NCBI GenBank assembly: GCA_041498815.1
Contig: JBGQJC010000003.1
Span: 20,425-84,424 of the forward strand
Origin: DATDPM01 sp041498815
Lineage (GTDB): Bacteria; Pseudomonadota; Alphaproteobacteria; DATDPM01
Length of the DNA stretch: 64,000 nucleotides
Direction: 5' to 3'
Shown: positions 28,101 to 35,600 of the stretch, in pieces
Numbering within the stretch: the first letter of the stretch is position 1
How the letters are laid out: every line of letters begins with the position of its first letter
Position numbers and translations under genes: made by a program
Notes under the pieces: generated by a model
Databases searched by the model: none
Told to the model about the DNA's origin: nothing
The model's input: only the letters and a program-made list of their open reading frames with translations

Positions 28101-29909
28101 AACGACAACGAGTGTGCGCTCGCTGCGTGCGCGCTGAAGTGCGGTCCGAAGCTTGCTGCGCAAGCCCTGACGGACCATCGCAAGGAGGCCGTGACTGGCA
28201 TCGCCGGACGGAATCTGCAGATAGTTGTCGGTCGGCCCAAAGTAGTAAAGGCCCTCGTGCTTATGATCGATTAGAACCGAAGCGGGTGCGTAGGAGTCCA
28301 GCAGCAGCCGTTGGGAGAGTTCTCCGAGATTGATGTCGCGCTGCGGGGCCAACTGCGCCGGCCTTGGCCAGAGCGCCCGCCGCTGATTACTGGAGCCGAA
28401 TTGCGGCTTGAACTTGCGACCGCTTCCGACGCCGCGGAACACCCGCAAGTCTGCGGAAATTGGTTCGAAGTCATCACGCACATCACCAATACTCTCGGCA
28501 ATCCCGAGCAGGAGAATTCCGTCCTTGCTTAGGGCGAAGTGCAGCAGTGAAAGCACTCGCTGCTGCACTTCGGGCAGCAGGTAGATGAGCAGATTCCGGC
28601 ATGACACGAAGTCAATCTGTGCGAAGGGCGGGTCGATCAAGAGGTCCTGCACGGTGAAAATCACCGTTTCGCGCAGGGACGAGGCAACGCGGTAATTGCC
28701 GGCGTCTTGGATGAAAAAACGCGCCAGGCGCTCGGGCGAAATTTCGGCCTTGAGCGAAGCCGGGTAGACGCCGTTGCGCGCCGCCGCCACGGCTTGCTCA
28801 TCGATGTCCGACCCAAACATCTGCAATTTGACGTTCTTCTTTGCCGCCGCGATCTCTTCCAAGAAGATCATCGCGAGCGAGTAGACTTCTTCGCCCGAAC
28901 TGCACGCCGGCACCCAGACCCGGATCGGTTGACCCGCCGGATGTTGGCGGACAAGCTCCGGGATCACTTTTGCAGCGAGCAGCTCGAAAACCGCCGCGTC
29001 GCGGAAGAAGCTGGTGACGTGGATCAAAAGGTCCTGTGCGAGGATGTCGATCTCTTTTGCATCGTCGAGCAGAAGCGCCAAATAGGAACTGACTTCGTCG
29101 ATCGCATGGATGGCCATCCGCCGCTTTATCCGGCGCATGAGGGTTCCGGGCTTATAGGAGGTAAAGTCGTGCGCGGCACGTAGCCGCAAGAGATCGGTGA
29201 TTCGGCTCAGCTCCGGCTCTGCGTCGCCCAACCCCGCGGGGCGCTCCTGATTGTGCAGCAACCGCATCTGCTGTGCATACCCTGTCAGGCTCGAGGGTAT
29301 CTTCTCGATCGGCAGAATAAGATCGACGACGCCCGTATCGATCGCGCTTTGCGGCATCCCGTCTTGGGCGGCCTCACCCGGATCTTGCACGACGACCAAG
29401 CCGCCGCGGTCCTTGATGGCTTTCACTCCGAGATTGCCGTCCATGCCGGTGCCGGACAGGACCACGCCGATCGCCCGATCGCCGTAAGCCTCGGCCAAGG
29501 ATCGCAGGAGAAAGTCGAAGGGCATCCGGGCGCCATGGTGCTCTTTCGGCTCGCTGACAAGCAGGGCGCCGGAGCGGATCGCGAGGTAGGTGCCTGGCGC
29601 TATGACGTAGACGTTATCCGGCTCGATCTGAGTCCCATCGGTCGCTTCGTGCACGGGCATTTTTGTGTGGGGAGCAAGCAGGTCGACCATCATGCTTTTG
29701 TGCGTCGGGTTCAGGTGCTGCACGAAAATAATCGCCATCCCGCTTTTGGGCGGGAAAACCTGTAGGAATTTAGTGAAAGCCTCCAAGCCGCCCGCCGATG
29801 CGCCGACCGCGACCACCGGGAACGGCGCGTCGGCCCCGCGCCCGGTCGCTGGGAGCCGATCTGATTTCGATCGTACGGCAATGCTTTGGCTTGTTTGAAG
29901 TTTTGTCAC
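25167..29909 (-). CDS. CheB-CheR-PAS-histidine kinase-receiver-receiver-LuxR fusion protein
   Basis: This 1580-residue cytoplasmic protein contains a whole phosphorelay and a DNA-binding output. The order is: CheB methylesterase (about 30-215, Ser in VGASAGG, His in VQHLNPTH, Asp in SGTGMDG); CheR methyltransferase (about 230-490, SAM motif VPACSSGEEVYSLA); a PAS-like region; a coiled coil (about 665-755); two PAS domains; HisKA (His near 1008 in ASHDLRQPLQ); HATPase (DTGIGIP); receiver 1 (Asp near 1293); receiver 2 (Asp near 1434); and a LuxR helix-turn-helix (1520-1580, LTPREREVMDLV). The last two domains are a FixJ-like regulator, usually a separate gene. No fixed target is evident. Confidence 0.93.
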   Translation of the reverse strand: MTKLQTSQSIAVRSKSDRLPATGRGADAPFPVVAVGASAGGLEAFTKFLQVFPPKSGMAIIFVQHLNPTHKSMMVDLLAPHTKMPVHEATDGTQIEPDNVYVIAPGTYLAIRSGALLVSEPKEHHGARMPFDFLLRSLAEAYGDRAIGVVLSGTGMDGNLGVKAIKDRGGLVVVQDPGEAAQDGMPQSAIDTGVVDLILPIEKIPSSLTGYAQQMRLLHNQERPAGLGDAEPELSRITDLLRLRAAHDFTSYKPGTLMRRIKRRMAIHAIDEVSSYLALLLDDAKEIDILAQDLLIHVTSFFRDAAVFELLAAKVIPELVRQHPAGQPIRVWVPACSSGEEVYSLAMIFLEEIAAAKKNVKLQMFGSDIDEQAVAAARNGVYPASLKAEISPERLARFFIQDAGNYRVASSLRETVIFTVQDLLIDPPFAQIDFVSCRNLLIYLLPEVQQRVLSLLHFALSKDGILLLGIAESIGDVRDDFEPISADLRVFRGVGSGRKFKPQFGSSNQRRALWPRPAQLAPQRDINLGELSQRLLLDSYAPASVLIDHKHEGLYYFGPTDNYLQIPSGDASHGLLAMVRQGLRSKLRTALQRARSERTLVVVSDGVVKRNGVSIAVRVEVRPVQTADKEYFLVSFVDAPQHAAGDEQRPVDSHDISKVTELEKIVEALQTELQDAGRELEKANADHEAINEEAQSLNEEYQSTNEELETSKEELQSLNEELTALNAQLTATVNQQRSTADDLENILRSSELAIVFLDLDLNIRFFSSAAKSLLNTIDADVGRPIGDLAHRFDDVDLVTDIRSVLKTLTTVSREIRSHSGDWYCRRVFPYRTQADATQGVVLTFENISVTKTAELKFATERAYADSVIDTVHQPLVVVDERLRVVTSNSSFCRIIGAKPDELVGRGLTAVGSGRLDVPAMNSFLDRARTETDPIEDHEIEIDLPPLGRRVLVLSSRKILGEPAAGQRILLAIDDITERKLITEALEIAKSKAEKANLGKSRFLAAASHDLRQPLQTLSLLHGVLARKVKDAESQVLIGKLDETLGAMSGMLNTLLDINQLEAGTVQPEIDDFAISTVLEHLKTEFTYLTKSKGISLHVVASSLRVRSDPLLLAQMIRNLLSNAVKYTKRGKILFGCRRDGDKVRLEIWDTGIGIPAGQLDAIFEEYHQLGNPARERTLGLGLGLSIVHRIGELLGHRIEVRSEAGKGSVFLVEVPFGDKKEMKKKPDLSTGKSEKASDRTGTILIIEDDPTIREALELLFRGEGYRTVAAIDGLEVAALVQRGALMPDVIIADYNLPGIRTGLEVIKELRQALSRKIPAIVLTGDIATDVLRKVLAADCGYLRKPVNVDQLTRRIEELIAASQQPQTRGDARKAAQEALDQARPTIFLVDDDAVLLESMRDVLQHQGHAVEIHASAESFLSAYRADRKGCLVVDGLMPGMSGLELLNQLKAENRDLPSIVITGHGDIAMAIQAMKAGAMDFIEKPARLDVLQASIDRALTQAGDTAKRSSAREAAAASIAALTPREREVMDLVVEGQPNKEIAFNLKISQRTVETHRAAVMKRTGVASLPDLIRLVMRAA

Positions 29910-30124
29910 TATGGCGCTCTTTTCCGGACCTTGGATCGCGTACGGAGAGGAAGCTTGAGATTACGACGGCAAGATGCATGCCGCGGGGGCATCGGCATTT
30001 TTTCTCCCGGCGCGATATTGCTTGAGTGAGCCACGGTTCAGGTGAAGCAACCGCGCAACAAGCATGGAATATATTACCGTTTCAGTCGCGCCGGTACCAT
30101 CGGAATCTACGTAGTGCTTCAGGA

Positions 30125-30142
30125 CATTGCACAAATGCAATG
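30125..30142. promoter_or_regulatory. Inverted repeat upstream of the first Crp/Fnr gene
   Basis: CATTGCA-CAAA-TGCAATG is a perfect 7-bp inverted repeat in the 365-bp gap (29910-30274) between the giant kinase and the Crp/Fnr-like gene, which are divergent. Its size suits a dimeric regulator. I see nothing else firm in this gap, and no clear -35/-10 pair. Confidence 0.35.
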
Positions 30143-30274
30143 CCTGTAGGTTGAGTAGAATCCGAGGCTTTCTTTCGTGTTTATAATCGCTCAACCTCTG
30201 GGGAACTCGCCCCTTACGCTTTTGACATTTTGTTCCCGGCGCCAAATTGTTCCGCGCCCAAATTAGAGGAAGAG

Positions 30275-31180
30275 ATGCGCGAAAACTCATCCCTAGACCT
30301 GATGTCGCCAGACCTGATGTCGGCAGACCTGATGTCGTCGCACCTCTACGGCCATGTTGTAGGCCACAGCGGCGCGACAATCGGCTCCGGAGTCGAGTGG
30401 GTAAGAACCTACGCCAAAAGACCAATTGAAACGCCCGTGAAGAAACAGACCATTATGAAGCGAGCTTCGAAGCCGGACGCTGCGGCAATGGAGCTTTCCA
30501 GACATTTGATCTCGAAGACGGCGGCTTTGAAGATCAAGACGCTCGCGCGCTTCGACGCCCAGGTTTTCCTCGACACGGTCGGCGTGGGGCGATTCATCAG
30601 GAAATATAATACGGGAGAAGCCGTGTTTCTGCAGGGCGATCCTGCCGACGCCGTCTTCTACATTCAGAAGGGCAAAGTCCAGATCGCGATCATTTCCAAG
30701 CAAGGTAAGGAAGGCGTGATCGCGGTCCTGGGCGCCGGAGAATTCTTCGGCGAGGGATGTCTGGCCGGCCAGCCCTTGCATATTGCGACGGCGACGGTGA
30801 CGGTAGAGTCCGCCATTGTCAAAATCGAGAAACAATCCATGATCCGCGTGCTGCGCGACGAGCCGGCCCTTTCACAGATGTTCATGTCTTTTCTGCTATC
30901 CCGGAATATTCAGTCCGAGGCGGACTTGGTCGATCATCTGTTCAATTCGAGCGAGAAGCGGCTTGCCCGCATACTGCTGCTACTTGCCGACGTCGGCAGG
31001 GATGGGAAGATGGAGACCATTCCCAAGATCAGCCAGGAAATCCTGGCGGCGCGGGTTGGCACGACCCGATCCAGAATCAATTTTTTCATGAACAAGTTTC
31101 GCAAACTCGGTTTTATCGAATACAAAAACGGGCCGCTGACAATCCACGCCTCTCTTCTGAACGTCATCGTTCGTGAATAA
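30275..31180 (+). CDS. Crp/Fnr family transcription regulator (paralog 1)
   Basis: The 301-residue product has an extra N-terminal region of about 90 residues, a cyclic-nucleotide-binding-like domain (about 105-210, FLQGDPADAVFYIQKGKVQI, FFGEGCLAGQ) and a winged helix with the recognition stretch EILAARVGTTRSRINFFMNK. It has no Fnr-type N-terminal Cys cluster. The ATG at 30275 has AGAGGAAG just upstream; a second ATG at 30455 would remove most of the N-terminal extension. That extension opens with three near-repeats of PDLMS/ADLMS. It is closely related to the genes at 42073 and 43007. Confidence 0.88.
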   Translation: MRENSSLDLMSPDLMSADLMSSHLYGHVVGHSGATIGSGVEWVRTYAKRPIETPVKKQTIMKRASKPDAAAMELSRHLISKTAALKIKTLARFDAQVFLDTVGVGRFIRKYNTGEAVFLQGDPADAVFYIQKGKVQIAIISKQGKEGVIAVLGAGEFFGEGCLAGQPLHIATATVTVESAIVKIEKQSMIRVLRDEPALSQMFMSFLLSRNIQSEADLVDHLFNSSEKRLARILLLLADVGRDGKMETIPKISQEILAARVGTTRSRINFFMNKFRKLGFIEYKNGPLTIHASLLNVIVRE

Positions 31181-31328
31181 CCGGCGCAGGCGTTGTCTCT
31201 GAACGCCGCAATGCGGGTTCAAAATGGACCGGCACCCGCCCGCGACATTTCATAATATTTCCGCTTAAGAAAGTGACTCCGCCCTTGGGGCAAGCGCAGC
31301 CGTCGGTCGCGTTGTGTGAACCGAAAAC

Positions 31329-31908
31329 TCAGACACGAATGTAATGATGATGCAATCCGCCGAGGAGTGGGCTCGATCGAATCGCCCCCTTGTACTGAAC
31401 TGGGCCAGGAACCGGTGCATCCTTGTTCAAGGAGCGGTGGGTTCTGACCTCGTTGTAATGGCGAGCGTAGGCGGCGAGGATACGCCGCAGATGGGATTCA
31501 CCGATCACCACGACATGGTCGAGGCATTCGCGTCGGATTGAGCGAATGAGCCGTTCCACGTACCCATTTTGCCAAGGTGAGTGAGGTGCGATCGGGTGAT
31601 CGCGGATGCCCATCGTCCGCAGTCGTCTAGTCACGACAGCGCCATAGGAGCGGTCGCGATCACGAATCAGATACCGAGGCGTCTGGTACCAGGGGAATGC
31701 CTCGGTGATCTGACGGGCAATCCACTCAGCGGTCGGGTTCGTCGTTACGTTAGTCCAGATCAATTGGCGCCGGCCCAGTCGCATGATCACGATTGCATAT
31801 AAGAGCTTGAAGCCAAGGGTCGGCACGACAAGCAGATCAATCGCGGCGATCTCGGGCGCGTGGTTGTACAAGAAGGTGCGCCAACCCTGAGATGGCGGTC
31901 CGCAGCGC
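31329..31908 (-). pseudogene. Truncated transposase with integrase core
   Basis: The open frame carries the DDE integrase core (AAIDLLVVPTLGFKLLY, YLIRDRDRSYGAVV, HSPWQNGYVERLIRSIRREC, YNEVRTHRSLN) and the C-terminus GGLHHHYIRV. The N-terminal helix-turn-helix part is missing; upstream of about 31908 the DNA belongs to a methylase fragment on the opposite strand. It is a remnant of an insertion sequence of the rve type. No terminal inverted repeats were found. Confidence 0.75.
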
Positions 31909-31910
31909 CG

Positions 31911-32126
31911 GACGATGTCCTCGACGCATTCCTGGGCAGCGGCACGACGGTGATGGCGGCCGAGCGAACCGGCCGGCACTGCTTTGGCCTTGAAATCGAC
32001 CCGCTCTACATCGACACCATCATCCGCCGCTGGCAGGCCTACAGCGGGGACGTCGGCCGGCATGCGGTGACGGAGCGCTCCTTTGCTCAGCTTGAGACCG
32101 AAGCCGGAGGCCGCCATACCGCATAA
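31911..32126 (+). pseudogene. C-terminal fragment of a DNA methyltransferase
   Basis: The translated fragment DVLDAFLGSGTTVMAAERTGR...FGLEIDPLYIDTIIRRWQAYSGD is the C-terminal SAM-binding motif (FLGSGTT) of an N6-adenine or N4-cytosine DNA methylase of the phage/plasmid type. The rest of the gene is absent; transposase sequence abuts it. It overlaps the DUF5681 fragment by 11 bases, as intact phage-type pairs do. Confidence 0.7.
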
Positions 32127-32352
32127 TCAAAAAGGCGACTACGAAATCGGCTACAAGAAGCCACCGCAGCGCGCCCAGTTCCAAAAAGGGCAATCGGGCA
32201 ATCCGAAATGGCGGCCAAAAGGGTCGAAGAATCTGGCAACCCTTTTGGAGAAAGCGCTGGATGAACGGGTGACCGCAATCGAAAACGGCAAGCGCAAGAC
32301 TATGACCAAGCGCCAGGCAATGTTGAAGCGGCTGGTGAACGACGTCCGCTAG
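32116..32352 (+). pseudogene. DUF5681-type phage protein fragment
   Basis: The translation has DYEIGYKKPPQRAQFQKGQSGNPKWRPKGSKNLATLLEKAL and stops after MTKRQAMLKRLVNDVR, which is short for this family. Its expected ATG reads ATA at 32116. DUF5681 proteins occur in prophages next to methylases and terminase genes. The fragment is likely a prophage remnant. Confidence 0.6.
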
Positions 32353-32663
32353 CGAATTTGGAAGATGAATTCGATTGGGGGCGGTGGATAGGGAACATAG
32401 ACGACCGGCGGCGGCGCGTAGATATACCGTGTGCTGCCGTAATAATCGTAGGCGCGATACCCATCATTATCGTAGCCGCGATATTCATCGCGGTCGCGCC
32501 CGTTCCACCCGTGGTGTTGCTCGTTGCGTCCGCGATTTCCATCGCCATTGTCCGCCAGCACCGGCCCTGCGGCCAGGCCGATCACGGCGCCAAGGGTGAG
32601 CGCCGCTATGAGTCTGCCGCTGTTCAGACGGATTCCGTTGCTTCGGGCCATAAGATTTTTCAT
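32349..32663 (-). CDS. Small secreted Tyr/Pro-rich protein
   Basis: The 104-residue product has a signal peptide (RLIAALTLGAVIGLAAGPVLA) followed by a Gly/Asn/Asp/Tyr-rich region (NRGRNEQHHGWNGRDRDEYRG) and a Pro/Tyr-rich end (YIYAPPPVVYVPYPPPPI). The ATG at 32663 has GAGGAGAGG upstream. I do not recognise a domain. The style is like other small exported proteins next to stress or envelope genes in alphaproteobacteria, and the next gene is an LTXXQ/Spy-like protein. Confidence 0.6.
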   Translation of the reverse strand: MKNLMARSNGIRLNSGRLIAALTLGAVIGLAAGPVLADNGDGNRGRNEQHHGWNGRDRDEYRGYDNDGYRAYDYYGSTRYIYAPPPVVYVPYPPPPIEFIFQIR

Positions 32664-32741
32664 GATGCCTCTCCTCTTCTTTGTTGATGCAGCCGCCGTC
32701 GTGGCACGTGATCGGTGCGAGAACTCGCTCGCGGCCGGGTG

Positions 32742-33233
32742 CTATTTGCTGCTGCTGTGCTGGTCGTGATGTCCGGGCTGCCGGAACATGGCATCGGCAG
32801 TTTTCTTCTGGTCGCCCGACATGCCGGCGTAAAGCGTCTCGAAAACCGGGATCAACTGCGCGAGGCCATCGACGTGCGCCTGGGCGAGCTCCCGATAGGA
32901 GTGAAGATCATCGACGGCGCTCATGGTCTTCGCATTTTGCGACTTGTCCGTGAGAATTTCCCGGATCGTCTTCGCATTGTCCCGCATCACCTGCGCGACG
33001 TTGTCCCACTGGGCTGTCTGTTGAGCGGTGATATGGAGCTTCTTGTGAAGATCCGCGATCCGGTCCTCGACGCGATCGGCCGAGGAACGCTCGGCCTGGG
33101 TTTTGTCGGTCGAAGCCAGCGGGACAGGAGTCTGCTCCGCCGCGGCCGCGGGTAGTGCCTGCGCAAAAACGACGACGCCCAGGAGCGCGGCCGTCGCCAG
33201 GACATAGGTGGTTCGGTCGGTGATTTTCATCAT
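32742..33233 (-). CDS. Periplasmic LTXXQ (Spy/CpxP-like) protein
   Basis: The 163-residue product has a signal peptide (VLATAALLGVVVFAQALPAAAA) and a helical domain with LHITAQQTAQWDNVAQVMRDN and LIPVFETLYAGMSGDQKKTADAMF. These fit the Spy/CpxP-like LTXXQ family of periplasmic chaperones or envelope-stress proteins. GAGGA lies eight bases before the ATG at 33233. It lies in a minus-strand run with two other exported proteins. Confidence 0.75.
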   Translation of the reverse strand: MMKITDRTTYVLATAALLGVVVFAQALPAAAAEQTPVPLASTDKTQAERSSADRVEDRIADLHKKLHITAQQTAQWDNVAQVMRDNAKTIREILTDKSQNAKTMSAVDDLHSYRELAQAHVDGLAQLIPVFETLYAGMSGDQKKTADAMFRQPGHHDQHSSSK

Positions 33234-33312
33234 GGTGGAAGTCCTCTGTTGCGTGTTGCGGTGGAGCGCCGGGATTGCCGACTTCGGTATTTGTCGGCGA
33301 GCGGGTATTATC

Positions 33313-35367
33313 TCAGTTGTTCTGCTGTTTTTTATTGTCGTCCGGTTCGCCCTGTCGCTGTGGCGCGTTGCCTTTGGCCGGTGTCGCCGGTTCTTTCGGT
33401 CCCTTCTGGACGTCCTCGTTCGCGCGCCGCGGCTGGCGGGTCCAGCCATGCGGCGTCGGCGTGATCTGCGTCGTTTGCTGGGGATGCTTGACGTTAGCCA
33501 CCGGCCCGCCGGTCGGCCCTTTCGAGACATTGACCGGCTCCTTGACCGATGGCGAAACTGGCGCCGCCTCATGGGCCGTCGCGCCCTTATGGATTGTCGG
33601 CGGGCCAGGTGCCACACCTTGCTGCGGCCTTACCGGCGCCGCGGGCTGCAGTTTGGCCGGAGATTCCGTATGCACGGCTCCGGACGCCGGCCCGGGCGCA
33701 TTTGCCGAATTCGTTGCCGGTTCGGCGGCGGCGGGTTCCTGATGGCTAAACTGCGGCCCCGCGCCGGGTTTTCCGGCATTGCGGTTGCCGGCGTTGCGGT
33801 GGATGGATGGGCCCGGTGCTTTCGGCACCTCGAGAGCCGCTGCCGCGTCGGCATTCCCGCCTGCGCCGCCCGTTGCTTCCGGTCCATGGGCGGTGCTGGC
33901 GGTGACCGGATGGTTGACGATCTTGGCCTCCGCGCCCGGCTTCGGCACAAGCGCCTCGGCCACGGCCGGCCTTGCGATACCGACCCTCGCCGCGGCCGTC
34001 GGCTGCAAATGTTTGACGTTCGGCGTCACCCGGGCTTGCGCCAGTTCCGTACGCGATATAGAGACGCGCGCCCTTGCCACCGGTGCGGCGCCGGTAAATG
34101 CCCGTGAGGGCACCACGGTCGCCGCCTGCTGGTTCGCGAAATTGTTGACCGTCGTGACGTTGGTCACATTGGTGATGTTGGTGATGTTGGTGACGTTACG
34201 GACGTTGGTGATATTGACGTTGCGCACATACGCAGGGCTTGCCTGGTAATACGGATGGAACACCTCCTGCGGTGCCAGCGGCACCCATCCGACCGCCGGC
34301 AACTCGTTACCGATGCCGATCGATATGCCCCAGCCGGCGCCGCCGATGAAGGCGACCAGCGCCGGTGCAAAAACCGGGCGCGCGACGATGACGCCGGGCG
34401 ACCAGCCCCAACGGTTACCGATATGCGCCCAGCGTCCGTAATGGAAGGGCGCGAAGCCCCAGGGCGCATCGTCGATCCAGGTCCATCCCCAGGGCAGCAC
34501 ATAGGCCCAGTGCCCGTAACGATACGGTGCCCAGTCAGCGGACACGGTGGTCGGATACCAGACCGGTCCATAATTCGGGGTGGTGGTCCACTCGCCGTTG
34601 TCGTCGAGATCCTGGTAGCCGGTCGTTTGCGGAGAAACGTATCGGAGGCTTTGCGAGGCCCGCGGCGCCGGTGCGACCCGGTCTGAATTCCAAGTGATGG
34701 CCGAGCCGGGCGCGGCCGCCGCGCCGTAGCGGTGTTCGCGCGATAGCGCCCAGTCGTCGAAGGGCGCGGCGTTGCCCTCAACCAGGCTGAAGTTCACCGG
34801 ATTCCCGCTGATGACGGCGGTCTCGCCGGGCTGAACGTCGAGTGTGGATCGCGATCCGGCGATTTGCGCCTCGCCTTCCAGGACCGTGACTTGAATCTGA
34901 TCGGCAGGCTGGTCGCCGTTCGGGTACCCGGCATCGACGTGATAGCTTCCCGCCTTGGTCAGGTTGATCGTGCTACCCGCCGTCTGTATCTGGACGCCCG
35001 CGGACACGTCTTGCCGCATATGCACGTTGACGATGCCCTGTGCGACCTCGATCTGCGTTGCCGTATCGTCGAGGCGCAAGATGTCGACCTCTGATGATTG
35101 ATCCAGGCGAATCTCCGCCGCTCCGACCTCGATCTCGGCGCGGGAATTCGGCTCCGTCCAGAACGAATATCCGGCTGTCACGGGAAAGTTCAGTGTGGCG
35201 GGCGACCATTGATCCTGATCCGTGCCGTGGAGCGAAACCGTGCCTTCCGTGTAGCTGAGCCGCCCGACGCGGCCCGGCGGATCGGCATAAGCCGGTGCGT
35301 TGCCGCCGAGCAGGGCGAGCGCGGCTAGGGCAGGTATGAGACGGCGCGACATCGCGATCGAAGGCAT
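33313..35367 (-). CDS. FecR-domain secreted protein, DUF6600-like
   Basis: The 684-residue product has a signal peptide (LIPALAALALLGGNAPAYA), a FecR-like beta domain (about 30-200, VGRLSYTEGTVSLHG ... GETAVISGNP), then WAPYRYGHWAYVLPWGWTWID and WGFAPFHYGRWA, which match DUF6600-type proteins. A striking NITNVRNVTNITNITNVTNV stretch (about 385-410) and a Pro/Ala-rich tail to 684 follow. It is probably a large envelope protein. Start may be 35367 or the ATG five codons later. No FecI-type sigma gene is adjacent. Confidence 0.75.
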   Translation of the reverse strand: MPSIAMSRRLIPALAALALLGGNAPAYADPPGRVGRLSYTEGTVSLHGTDQDQWSPATLNFPVTAGYSFWTEPNSRAEIEVGAAEIRLDQSSEVDILRLDDTATQIEVAQGIVNVHMRQDVSAGVQIQTAGSTINLTKAGSYHVDAGYPNGDQPADQIQVTVLEGEAQIAGSRSTLDVQPGETAVISGNPVNFSLVEGNAAPFDDWALSREHRYGAAAAPGSAITWNSDRVAPAPRASQSLRYVSPQTTGYQDLDDNGEWTTTPNYGPVWYPTTVSADWAPYRYGHWAYVLPWGWTWIDDAPWGFAPFHYGRWAHIGNRWGWSPGVIVARPVFAPALVAFIGGAGWGISIGIGNELPAVGWVPLAPQEVFHPYYQASPAYVRNVNITNVRNVTNITNITNVTNVTTVNNFANQQAATVVPSRAFTGAAPVARARVSISRTELAQARVTPNVKHLQPTAAARVGIARPAVAEALVPKPGAEAKIVNHPVTASTAHGPEATGGAGGNADAAAALEVPKAPGPSIHRNAGNRNAGKPGAGPQFSHQEPAAAEPATNSANAPGPASGAVHTESPAKLQPAAPVRPQQGVAPGPPTIHKGATAHEAAPVSPSVKEPVNVSKGPTGGPVANVKHPQQTTQITPTPHGWTRQPRRANEDVQKGPKEPATPAKGNAPQRQGEPDDNKKQQNN

Positions 35368-35404
35368 CTGAGTTCACCTCTGCTGGTTGATAGTCTGGAC
35401 CATA

Positions 35405-35478
35405 GTCGAACGGACTTCTCCAGGTGGACCGTACTGTTAACAAATCGCGACGCTATTGACTGTTCAGAAGTGCACACA
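35405..35478 (+). repeat. 74-bp dispersed repeat, copy A
   Basis: The stretch GTCGAACGGACTTCTCCAGG ... ATTGACTGTTCAGAAG recurs at 45689-45763 with about five mismatches in the same orientation. Copy A lies 38 bases before the start of the FecR-type gene. It may be a conserved control region or a duplicated fragment. Confidence 0.8.
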
Positions 35479-35600
35479 TCGCGTCATGACAGGGCGCGCC
35501 TGCACCACATTCATCACCTGTAGAGCCGGATCTGTCGCTGCTTTGGTGGAAGGACGAGAGCTTGAGCCGCCGTCGAAGGCGTGCGACCGAATTTTTTGAG

